Virus record (IMG/VR): IMGVR_UViG_3300047551_000294
Span: 1-20,675 of that record
Length of the DNA: 20,675 nucleotides
Strand: one strand, 5' to 3'
Origin: a virus
Shown here: piece by piece, positions 9,201 to 16,000 of the stretch
Position numbering within the stretch: position 1 is the stretch's first letter
Layout of the letters: every line of letters begins with the position of its first letter
Position numbers and translations under genes: made by a program
Notes under the pieces: generated by a model
Databases searched by the model: none
What the model was told of the DNA's origin: nothing
Seen by the model: the letters and a program-made list of their open reading frames with translations, nothing else

Positions 9201-10527
9201 CTTCAATCTGTTTACGCCCTTGGATTAATGGCGATAGTTGCTGGCTCATTGCCGCAACAGCATCCACGTCACCCGTCTGCGTAGCCTGTGCAATTTGTTT
9301 TTGGTAATCCTCTATTGCGCGAGATACACGCGCATAGTCTTGTTGTAACTCTTGAGTTTCTTGTGTGCGATCTACAACAGGCGCAGGAGCCTGCATCTGC
9401 GGCCCTGTCACAGCAGCTTCAGCTAAATCTAAGGCTCGTTGGTCCGCAGCAAACAGAGGCACCCCTGCTTCTTCTGCACGACGTTGACGGTCTGCAAGCT
9501 CTGCCGCTTCAGCCTTACCCTTTTCTTCTTCAGCGCGTCTACGTGCAACTTCTTGCTTTATCTTTGTTTCAGCCCGTGCCTGCTCACTACCACGCTCAAA
9601 GTATCGGCCTACTGGCGATATAGCCCCGCCCAGCACTGCACCGCCAATAAAACTATCCACGTACTCACGACGTGCGTCAGCGTCTGCAATCTTTAAGCCA
9701 GCTTGTAAACGCTCAATAAACTGCTGGCCTGTTTCTGTAACACCTTCAATCCCGGCAGTACGTGCACCTGTCGCAGCGTAGTCAGCCAACGTGCGCTTAA
9801 AACCCTGCTGTGCAATCTCTTTAGCTTGAGCTTCTGTAAGTTCTTTACCAACAGACTTAAACAAGTTACGGACAAGTGGCAGCGCACGGAAACTAACCAC
9901 ATCAAGCGCAGCTTGCGGCACAGCCGCAATAAAAGCAGTTGCCCCACTGGTCTGCTCTAGCCCCGCGTTGGGGTTAATACGTTTGACTTCTTCAAGCTGC
10001 CTTGCAAGGTTTGATCCTGTGAACTGCCCAGCAGAGGTAAGTCCTGCGGCTGCACCGGCAGCTAACGTGCCAAGCGTTAACCCCCCAACAACAGGAGCGG
10101 CAGCGGCAGCGGCGGGTATAGCCAAAGTACCAGCGGCGGCAGCAAGCGGCGCCGCCATATAAGGTAGCGACCCACCAATTAATTCTCCAAGTTTTGTAGG
10201 AAAAGCTTCAAGATACCCTTTTTCGGTGGGTTTATATATGCGTTCGCTTTCAGCTTTTTGTTTTGCTTGAAATTTTTCTGCTTCATCTAAACCCATCAAC
10301 CCTAGCTTGCCAGCCGTAAGTGCGGCTTCACCTTTAAGGGATTCAAAGCTTGATTTAGCGCTGCCTGTTAGCCCAGACAAAAAGCCTTCGGGTTCCGAAG
10401 GTCTAGCTTTTGCTTGAGGTCTACTTTGTTGAAGCGCGTAACGGTACGCTTCAGCGTCTGTCAATTCACGTGGGGAAGAAACCTCAAATGTCCCACGGCC
10501 CGGAATATTGACTTCATAAGTAGGCAT
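244..10527 (-). CDS. Giant polyvalent phage protein (zincin-like, ART-like and LPD38-type domains)
   Basis: This 3427-residue protein is probably packaged and ejected with the DNA. The start is ATG 10527, with AAAGG at 10534-10538 six bases upstream. Domains seen: residues 1-30 a small beta-like element (YEVNIPGRGTFEV); about 115-165 very hydrophobic Ala/Gly helices that could insert in a membrane; about 330-1950 long charged, Gln/Ala-rich coiled coil; about 1960-2170 a zincin-like metallopeptidase with H2041-E2042-V-G-A-H2046 and a candidate third ligand E2105 in DDEILAYFVEE; about 2177-2515 an ADP-ribosyltransferase-like domain (HGT at 2181, GTGEGVQAYMWGTY, later KPLSEQS and NYVNF); about 2520-2920 a helical region with DYIPFYR near 2776; about 2925-3300 an LPD38-type segment (RNPVYMLRQLVRD). 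Large multidomain proteins with such parts are known from phages and plasmids as polyvalent proteins, thought to enter the host with the DNA. Enzyme activity is inferred. The ART-like part is strongly AT-rich (about 3020-3860). It is the last gene of the operon. Confidence 0.9.
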   Translation of the reverse strand: MPTYEVNIPGRGTFEVSSPRELTDAEAYRYALQQSRPQAKARPSEPEGFLSGLTGSAKSSFESLKGEAALTAGKLGLMGLDEAEKFQAKQKAESERIYKPTEKGYLEAFPTKLGELIGGSLPYMAAPLAAAAGTLAIPAAAAAAPVVGGLTLGTLAAGAAAGLTSAGQFTGSNLARQLEEVKRINPNAGLEQTSGATAFIAAVPQAALDVVSFRALPLVRNLFKSVGKELTEAQAKEIAQQGFKRTLADYAATGARTAGIEGVTETGQQFIERLQAGLKIADADARREYVDSFIGGAVLGGAISPVGRYFERGSEQARAETKIKQEVARRRAEEEKGKAEAAELADRQRRAEEAGVPLFAADQRALDLAEAAVTGPQMQAPAPVVDRTQETQELQQDYARVSRAIEDYQKQIAQATQTGDVDAVAAMSQQLSPLIQGRKQIEEQLASINAVPDPMEALKVLQAEEAKLLKNMQKQAELGESQKAGELAQKIKTLRAERQRLEAQAPQVGGEQLFMETPAGFAYPEATRRAERTAEEVDTGYQAELPPAKTAETLEGRMAERQEKMRVEEARAAEEQARRDVKQLAKLMMGSAETEDIALQRVERSLDSPVSLRALGLIKPEERAQYMDAVRKGELSPLVKKLLGLQSIDQIEDRVAQEREKLQSYLAEDKQLVTPDNTFTPDGLKAFATQVRINELNALKRNQPEKRVEDLGVPAEELLVRGDDALRIAKLQKERDAAVKQSQEAKTALDALTAQPEASEEQLAAAQQRYDTTLQTITQRDTEIEQIKAKVKVGGAKARESIKDAQSRQDQEFSNFASALDELRQTKLGQTERGYRYYVASMAEEATARGQEYMMPTFEQFKKDSLAKRKDALQQAVTYRNNYIIAVIDEIDATRRAEGVSGVGTPERNALTKQLAKKMDELMIRAQEYYPEVIGFKIQEELVEPAVMRQGKVIREARYKKVVEEIRRPQELPRFTPSKNITREQLAADMKAGTQAARPFARALFVTQEELAEIRDKALAREARPARSFIPGEQFTLPGIESAPRKAAVVAEEKEEVPEGGIPEGQLELFSPERVEQEAKRTLPELRKELQQIEGSLKGKKMPLAQFGAQYASAQRRTKEIKAEIARLEKAPAALRQDRKEREAELQDMLAGKKPMKYVLLDLGTTRASPANFQRLLNSIRLKIPPVKQAQAAVTNVVKPTPEFQATVDELAALQVQLGMLDQSTSAAQAAVTYSTFAQRQAALNAIAKILKEDAAKLTEPLEAAKVDVSTMSAQMLTRDFALERMQAIDAQLKETKAEINDAVTKINELTKEQDQGRAASMADSIQEQINALSNKLADLYTVKSYFEYVAPSKADALTAWLNTFKALSKAQNTLFNLQNDNGRAQVVEVLNQRKRELEQRRDMLLFKPDDEKTVKAKERIAFAQDNYDDVSKRFRSLETYIDGFEDRKNAALAPLKAQLAKERDRIKQYEKLPAAYKSELKEAYRDADKIVQETVNTINKLEADLAKAQLDFDRTTDERNISAAQLAKAVETLYKNARTYMRYDSRTGAVEVVRSGSAAPTSGEIDARIDRANREFARGKQMLETTKKLSETRKALDAEREQLAAVQLGLNLPGTKVERKAVVVETDEDTIELKKKYDREVKNIRSQLSKLKKQVEKGEQDKVGPATSKMAALYGKMEALRQDLAILQDQPVQRLDVQPITAAPFNLEALEKAQLGRVQEATEKEKQKYEQRIQDIDKQIAEAKGAQRARLGKTKKLLLEQKEIFEATGGNVDLQALELAQAFENARMRTVGADKSIPRISEEQLAAQVGVYKNDIKAIDKALAAKGKKTKIEGPLRDTLITAKDNRLEAIKEIQTLINASNERIAAIIDENFNKPKGTPKTRATEAAKLQYEIDAMSYSAPDVKKAAKDYGFKSAEYARALRDARRNAIAHMSELENVPQAQSIRDYFERKGILKSRGQVENPTTVAEVRKVIQGAFPLVTDWDNKNVYVYPDVKSLGKNIGEYYNVPTDARGFVTPYGEVYLIASNIPKGQELAVFLHEVGAHVGFRNMLGDAQYKALVNQVETWAKRDDGSQESKIAKAAMQRVDYAFADETPDVETRDDEILAYFVEEAVIAGVNPTEKGKGPVAGFLYRLYENFKKIIGKLLGPDFAKEIKNMTAQDFVDFAYGAADFELRGEWHGTGITFQEFDHSYMGTGEGVQAYMWGTYTATRPGTALSYARQELNKKLELNKPKIKFDYKTAVRFDGKTRAELSVIRDKAFSDYVKAIPDVTDLEFKKLQKEYGKLADITDLIDAFTHYIDMAVDFGESKKIIEALVSNNNSQLVDALIERLKIDRDLDSYSFSPEELNKLLKDFSFVYSVSAPVKSSTYLKRVIRERKEDEYWELEKPLSEQSKHVQKSFDELLNDLATPEDAAVLKELLDKENDRLFAANLLPAYLYAQEVIKGNKGDTVKKIADDRKKLILVSVKDPYFRDGLGYTELQKAASELLWSYGIAGNKHQGRKGANYVNFYDKQQQILTAAEVSDLKEGVKDVLGTKGATSKVLFSVNYPADMPANVADTVQRITGAEQGVVERLKNTLRGGEFRARFVDRLDPLEQVLKYAKDNELAQAQQMFEAVYYSRMHDQRMNFTSAVVNHGGMKMVQRPKADGSMEFIPEAGFGVSLREISESLRESGIDADAANRLFTTYMAHQRAKNNPSVGLRKLNFNTDPAKGGISVDMLKDVDAYINAKPEIKDAFEKARTQYNEYNKNLINFLEATGAISKDLAKTLNATKDYIPFYRVDEKKEQVFLSIGTEDVPINIGSLKEQPYLRELVGGNTHIVDFFTSSIQNTSILTDMALRNLASSRVATSLEALQFAKIKPDAKPEGPNVVRFKVNGETHSAVIDEDKLQEIGIDASILVKGLEGVSMTLPFMARLFTGPAQILRKFVTRNPVYMLRQLVRDTSAAALVTGADIVPVYSAVKQLPSMIKGTSNAEDILKKRGVFGGQTITGSPEDMANLIRDLANGGKTLNYQLARLDALSMKADAATRVALYDDFRKKGMSEMEATMGALESMNFGRRGYSPTTYMLSMLVPFMNAQIQGLDVVYRAFTGKMYGQNQLDVRKKLWTRGALLAATAVAYAALMQDDEAYENASPEDKYTNFFVYIPGVEEPLRVPIPFELGYIFKALPEMLYNMATTDETLQKNMPAIKAMVANSVPVGLPQFIKPALEVAVNYSFYGGRAIESEREMDMTNAMRVRQNTTEISKLLSQMTTVTVGTKEYGLSPIQIDYLFRNYFSGLAPALMSLANPVLEDTTTVKPETRASGTVLIGGLFQPKDGTGLINFAYEQMRDIEQRQRTLKELERTGTEAAVLAFEKENEPLLDMSKDAGRFKKKMGDLAREEREIRADPNMTPAEKRKELDDIRQERIELAKALVADVAESKRLAAR
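3020..3860. other. AT-rich patch inside the giant gene, within the ART-like domain
   Basis: Hand counts of single 60-base lines give about 32% G+C at 3121-3180, 33% at 3481-3540, 35% at 3541-3600 and 35% at 3601-3660. Flanking lines give 57% at 2401-2460 and 52% at 3961-4020. The patch encodes residues from about 2222 to 2500, the interior of the ART-like domain. The conserved N-terminal motif of that domain (HGT, GTGEGVQAYMWG) lies outside it at normal composition. The reading frame runs through both edges without a break. Edges are approximate. Confidence 0.75.
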
Positions 10528-10536
10528 CTAACACCT

Positions 10537-12321
10537 TTAGTCTTTTTTCTTCACCGTTACACCAGCGGGCATACCACCAGCTCCACCAGTCATTTGAGCA
10601 ATAAAGTCTTCAACACCATTGTACTTGTCGCGTTCGGAACGCGGAAGATCGTTGAACGCCGCAGCAAGTCTTGCTCGATCCGCAGCAGACACTTCTGATT
10701 TGCCTTTTGTTAAAAACTTATCAAGCGCGTCATTAAATGACATATTTCCGCGTTGGGCAATTCCATCAATTACCCGCAGCGTGTCGGGCGCCATATTTGC
10801 AATTTGAAGTTTGGTTTGGCTGCTTAGTTTTTCCAAATCAAATCTGGACTTAATTTCAAGATTAAGCATTCTTTCTTTAAGTTGCCGGTCTAAAGCCCCT
10901 TCTCGTTCTTTTAACGCACGTTCTTCTTTACCTTCAGTTTCTCGGGAACGAAGCTGCGCCACCACTCTATCCATCTCAGCTTTGAGTGTTTCTTGGAACT
11001 GGTTTTCTTTCATAACTGCATCAAGATCGCCACGCTTCTCGGCGCGATCTGCGCGAGTAGCACTAGCTTTAAGTGCTGCCATATCCATTTCAAACTTACG
11101 CTCTGCATCTTGTTGCCCAGAAACAAACTGCGCTGCTGCCTGACCTGCTGCACCGGCTGCACGTTTACGTGGAGCTGCCCCATATGCGGCTAATACATTA
11201 GCAAGACCTGCAAGCCCAGCCTGTTCCTTATACTTTGCTTGCGCTGCTTTCATTTCTTCAGCTTGTGCGCGTAGCTCATCCCCAGCCCCGCCCGATAACC
11301 CAAGTTCTTGCATCAGTGTTCTACGCGCAGCAAGGGCTTGGCGTAATCTAGCTTCTTGGGTAAGTTCAGGTCCAACTGCACCTTGTTCTTGTGCTGCGGT
11401 CTTTTGCTGCTCTGCAATACGCTCAAGTTCCCCACGTAGCCCTGCACTGGCTGAAGCATTTTCTGCGGAAGGAAAATCGATACCAGTAGCCGTAGGTTCT
11501 CTTGTCGCAGAAGGGGTTATTGAAGCAAGACCTGCGCCTTGCGATTGCTGTTGTCTCTGACGTGCAGCGGCTGGAACACCTCTGTCTAACCCGAGAGATG
11601 CAGTGTCGCCAACAGAAGGGGCGCGTTGTCCAGCAGCAGGGGCAACAGCAGCAGGGGCAGCCTGTGCTTGAGGCGCATTACGTTGAGCTAAATAACTTCT
11701 TCCAGCTTGAACATCTCGCTCAAGCGCTGCTAACTTGCCAAGTGCAGCGGGGTTGGTAATACTGCCTGACGCAAGTCCGCTTTTTATACGCGCAAGTTCT
11801 TGCTCATCTTCTTTTAGCTTTTCTTCGTCAAAATCTACAGCGCCGCCTAAGCGCTCGTTACGTCCAAAAATATCAAAATACTCTGTACGTTTATACCGTG
11901 GGGGCATGACAAAACCTTGAGATTGATAACGCTCAACCTTCCCACCACCGTCAAATGCAACAATACCGCCCCCTGCGTATCCTTTCTCAACAGCAGGAGC
12001 AGGTAGACTCTCTAACCCTCTGGCCTGTGGCACCTGTATAGGTTGTTGACGCTGCTGCATTGCAGCAAGCATTTTTTTAAGCTGTGCGTTCTCCATCATG
12101 GTTTTAGCCATGATTGATGGTGTCTGTGCCGGATCACCCATCGCAGCAGCTTGCTCACCCATCGCGCTCTGTATTCTCTGAGCACGTCTTACTTCTTCAG
12201 CCTCTGCGTCATCAGGGCGAACTTGGGGATTAGGCGACATGGGGGATTGATACTGCCCCAACCGCTGCTGAGTAATCCCAGGGTTCTTAAGCGCTTCTTG
12301 CATTTGAAGACGGTTAAACAT
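10537..12321 (-). CDS. Helical internal-virion-type protein with a Gly-rich GGGIVAF element
   Basis: A 594-residue protein with ATG 12321 and AAGG at 12329-12332 upstream; the SD overlaps the preceding gene's TAA. The N-terminus (MFNRLQMQEAL) is a short helix. Residues about 111-143 hold a Gly-rich stretch with YAGGGIVAFDGGG followed by MPPRY. Residues about 200-290 are Ala/Gln/Pro-rich and probably disordered. Residues about 300-525 are long amphipathic, charged helices likely to form coiled coil, including an Ala-rich AGLANVLAAYGAAP segment near 360. The C-terminus ends in a Gly-rich tail and a KKKD cluster. No enzyme motif is visible. Its place between the small virion protein and the giant polyvalent protein, and its helical build, resemble internal or ejection proteins of short-tailed phages. 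That role is inference. A tail-associated scaffold is the main alternative. Confidence 0.8.
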   Translation of the reverse strand: MFNRLQMQEALKNPGITQQRLGQYQSPMSPNPQVRPDDAEAEEVRRAQRIQSAMGEQAAAMGDPAQTPSIMAKTMMENAQLKKMLAAMQQRQQPIQVPQARGLESLPAPAVEKGYAGGGIVAFDGGGKVERYQSQGFVMPPRYKRTEYFDIFGRNERLGGAVDFDEEKLKEDEQELARIKSGLASGSITNPAALGKLAALERDVQAGRSYLAQRNAPQAQAAPAAVAPAAGQRAPSVGDTASLGLDRGVPAAARQRQQQSQGAGLASITPSATREPTATGIDFPSAENASASAGLRGELERIAEQQKTAAQEQGAVGPELTQEARLRQALAARRTLMQELGLSGGAGDELRAQAEEMKAAQAKYKEQAGLAGLANVLAAYGAAPRKRAAGAAGQAAAQFVSGQQDAERKFEMDMAALKASATRADRAEKRGDLDAVMKENQFQETLKAEMDRVVAQLRSRETEGKEERALKEREGALDRQLKERMLNLEIKSRFDLEKLSSQTKLQIANMAPDTLRVIDGIAQRGNMSFNDALDKFLTKGKSEVSAADRARLAAAFNDLPRSERDKYNGVEDFIAQMTGGAGGMPAGVTVKKKD

Positions 12322-12330
12322 AATCCCACC

Positions 12331-13050
12331 TTACTTTAAGATGCCTGCGTATTTCAACATAGCAAGAATTGACGCTGCGCTGCTTAAGTTCTGCATGTTG
12401 CTTGGGCCTTGTTCGTAATAACTTTGCGTAGCCATTGGGAAACCACTGATTAAGTTTTTACGGAACTCAAGCATTTGTTGCGGGTACTTATACTGTTCCA
12501 TTTCAAACGCAGCCCGATCTCTGTCAATCGCTGCTTGATCGGTTGCTTGTTTTTGCGCACCGATACCGTACATTTGACTTAATCGGTTTACATCCGCTCC
12601 CAGCGCTTGCAGCCCGTACTGTTGCGCGTTTTGATAAGCCGCTTGACTGCCTTGCATCTGAATATCGCCAAGCTGTCGTTGCAAGTTACGATCACGTTCA
12701 GCTTGTTGGATAGCATAACGGCTCCCACCAAACGCTCCTGCGCCTACAGCTCTAGCCGCATCAGTCTGTCCTGCAATATTAGAAGTCCGCGTTGCTTCAC
12801 GCTTGGCAACATCAATGACGTTTTGTTGGTAGGGGTTGATGTATTGGGTATAAAACGAAGCTGATTGTGGCGAAGCTAGCGACCCTAAACCAGTTATTGC
12901 ATTTGTTTGAGGGGTAGAAAACCCAGCCGACAACGGTTTGTCATAGGGCACATAGGGCAACCCAGCAAACGCTTCACCTTGTTGAAGTAAACGCTCTACA
13001 TACGGCCCCGCCCATGTAGATAAACCAGAAGTGGTAGAAGTTGTTGCCAT
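12331..13050 (-). CDS. Small virion-type protein with conserved GAFGGSR motif
   Basis: A 239-residue protein with ATG 13050 and GAGG at 13056-13059; the upstream gene's TAA (13053-13055) lies within the SD region, so translation is probably coupled. The N-terminus is Ser/Thr-rich (MATTSTTSGLS), followed by a Pro/Tyr-containing segment (GLPYVPYDKPLS). INPYQQNVIDVAKREA begins near residue 70, and AGAFGGSRYAIQQAERDRN lies at about 103-122. A Gln/Ala-rich helical part (about 115-200) and a hydrophobic end (SAASILAMLKYAGILK) follow. I recall the INPYQ...GAFGGSR pattern from proteins of uncultured aquatic phages that are usually left as hypothetical or structural. Position among structural genes supports a virion component, perhaps an internal protein. 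No catalytic motif is visible and no firm function is assigned. Confidence 0.85.
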   Translation of the reverse strand: MATTSTTSGLSTWAGPYVERLLQQGEAFAGLPYVPYDKPLSAGFSTPQTNAITGLGSLASPQSASFYTQYINPYQQNVIDVAKREATRTSNIAGQTDAARAVGAGAFGGSRYAIQQAERDRNLQRQLGDIQMQGSQAAYQNAQQYGLQALGADVNRLSQMYGIGAQKQATDQAAIDRDRAAFEMEQYKYPQQMLEFRKNLISGFPMATQSYYEQGPSNMQNLSSAASILAMLKYAGILK

Positions 13051-13052
13051 GT

Positions 13053-16000
13053 TTACCTCGGCATAAATTTACTAGGATTAATCTGTTTACCTTGCTTGGT
13101 AGTGCCGGTACGTTCTTTGCGGATGCGATCCATCATGTCATACAAAACTTGTGCTCCGGCACTTGAGTTGCCGTTACCAAGATGACTGACTACATCCGCA
13201 GGAATTACAAATTCGCCGTCACTTAGTGCAGCAGGGCGTTTACCATCAATGTGCGCAGCAACTTTATCTGCCATACCGTCAGTAATACCGCCTAAATATC
13301 TAGGTGGAAGTGTACTGCCGCCCTTTGCCATTGCCAATCCTGCCAACCCACCTTGCGCAAGCTTTCCCGGACCTTCATAACCAACAGGCGGCGTGTACTG
13401 AATAGGGCCAAACCTTTGGAAATACGGATCTTCGTAATAGTCGTAATCTGAAGGAGGCTTTGTGTATGTCCGCTTTGCAGTCCACGGTTGCTTTAAGTTG
13501 GGGTTGTATCCGGGGTCTCTATTGCCTGCATCGTCTGTCAACCCTGGAATTGTTATTGGAGTAACAACATCAACTTCACACTGTCCTGTTGTAGCGCTGC
13601 GGGTGTACCCTGCGGGGCAAGGATCTTCTTTAACAACATCATTACCCCCACCGCCTTTAACCGTGTCTTCAGGTATCGGGTCAATACAAAGACCTGTTGT
13701 AGCGTCAACGACTTTATTTGGATTAACACAAGCACAATTACCAAAGTCGTCTCTAAATTTATCAGGGCCACACCCTGTTACGGTTACTGAAGCTTTACAC
13801 GCGCCGGTTACAGGATCTCTTGTTTCGCCCGCACCGCAGACAGGCTTGCACTCATTACCAACTTTTTCTTGCCCTGCACCGCAGACAACGTCGTTTCCTC
13901 CCCCGCCTTCAACAGTAGTTTTAGCAGGGAAGTCAACACAGCCTAGTACAGGATCAAAGTCTTTACCTTGAGCAAGGCATAACTCACGTGTAGCTGTAAC
14001 AGTAAGTTTGTCGTTACCTCCACCACCTGTAACTGAAGTAGTACCTCCACCACCTGTAATATTAGACGCGAAGTCAACACAGCCTAGTACAGGATCAAAG
14101 TCTTTACCTTGAGCAAGGCATAACTCACGTGTAGCTGTAACAGTAAGTTTGTCGTTACCTCCACCACCTGTAACTGAAGTAGTACCTCCACCACCTCCAA
14201 TTGGTGGGCCAATAATATCTAAAAGAGATACGCACTTATTTAAAACTGGGTCGTACCCTAATCCTTGAGCTTCACAGCTTTTAGCAGTAACAGTAACTTT
14301 ATCGTTACCTGTCGCACCTGTCAGAGTGGAAGCGCCAGTGCCTCCGCTAATCAAATCATTTCCACCCCCGCCAACAACTGTGGAAAGATCTGTACCTCCA
14401 CCAGTGCTTGTTACTTCTAAAGGTTTAGGTAGTCCCAGCAAATCAAAATCAGACTCTGCAATGCTAGGGTCAATCCCCAACATTTGATTGCGGATGTCTG
14501 TAATGGACTTACCTTCTTTTATAAGATCTTTAACTATTTGTTGTTTGGTACTTAGCGAATCGTTTGTGTTCCACGTTTTTCCAAACAAAGAATATTGTTT
14601 GTTTTCTGGCGTTGTAACTGTCGATGTCCCTCCGCCACCACCTGTTTGCGCAGCCCCAAGTACAAAGTCAACAGGATTAAAGGTGTCATTACTACCGCCC
14701 CCTGTAACTGTTACGGAACTATTTAACGCGCTTGCAGCGTCAAGATTGCCTTCATCAAAAGCACCTTGAATAAGTTCTACGCCATCATCGCCTGTCAGTT
14801 TTGTGCCGGGGATTTTTATGTCGCCAAGCGAACCAAGCCCAAAACCTAAAGCGGTGTTAAGCAACACTTGATCACCAGTACCACCAGCAAGTGCCGTGGT
14901 TAACCCACTACTTACCGCTGTTGTAACGCCTTTAGTGATACTGTCGCTTAGTTTCCCGTCATCTAGTCCAACAGATTCAAGCGCATTACCTGTAAGCACA
15001 TTAACGGCTTGATTAAACGTTAAATCTTTACCGCCAACAACTCCCAGCGCGTCCCCTGATCCGGGTATAGTGACTGTATTAAGCGCTGTGCCAATTACAG
15101 TACCCTTTACGCCTTGAGCAAAATCCCCGCCCATTAATTCAGAAGCAGCGCCATTAACAAGCGAGGCAACGCCTGTTTTAATTAATGCTTTTTCTCCAGT
15201 AGTCAGTAAAAGATTAGACGCTAAATTACTACCGGCTATGCCTGATTCTGCGGCTACTAAGCCTGCTTCACCACCACCAAGCGCTGTGTTGATCCCCGAA
15301 ACAATAAAATCAGTGACTGTGTTGGTGATAGGTTTGGTTATGATGCTTGTCGGGTTTGCAATAGTGCTTGCGGCTTCACCAACCGTTAAGTTGGAGGCTA
15401 AAGACCCTATTCCTGCTTCTCCAGCCCCAGCAAGAGCTGTGTTAATCCCCAACTCCCCTAAAGCAAGCTCAGACGCCGCCGCAGTACCTGCACCAGCACC
15501 GCCTAAACCTAAAGCTTCCCCAGCCATAGGTCCAAGATACACTGCTCCAGCTACAACTGCTGCTACTTTAGCCGCGTCAATTAGTGCTTGATCAGGGTGT
15601 TCTCCTTTATAAAACTGCCCCTCACCTATAGGAACAAGTTGGTCCCCCTGCGGCACGTATGCTTGTGCTACACGTTCTCTGTCGGGGCCACCTGTTTTAC
15701 CGCCAATTTGAAGAATTACGTTTCCTGCTGATGCGTCTTGGGGAGTGACAGAAGAAGGGTCAACTTCTTGCAGTTGTCCGTTTACGTTTTGGTAGGTCTT
15801 TACAAACGTAGAGCTGTGCGCCAACGAGTCAGCTATTGTAGGATTAGTTGCAACTAAATAATCAACAATAGTGGCAGGACGATCAACAACTTCTTGAGTA
15901 ATACTGTCTCCGCTGCCAACATCAACGTAGTCTTGCGCAGTACCAAAATCAGTAACCCCAACAAAAGGGTTATCTAAATTAATTTCAGGGCCAAGATTTC

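Noticed and set aside
13462-13971. Plus-strand 169-codon open frame opposite the Cys/Gly-rich region
   Set aside because: It is the complement of GGN-rich codons, which gives long Pro-rich open frames. The minus strand has the clear repeats, conserved motifs, SD site and operon fit.
13929-14196. CRISPR-like array
   Set aside because: There are only two copies, each of 127 bp, the spacing is in frame with a protein, and the gap of 14 bp encodes a linker. This is an internal gene duplication.
13578-14722. Classical RTX toxin or secreted adhesin
   Set aside because: The GGxGxD units are few and mostly single, there is no type I secretion tail or toxin domain, and the gene lies inside a phage structural operon. 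Only the motif resemblance is kept.
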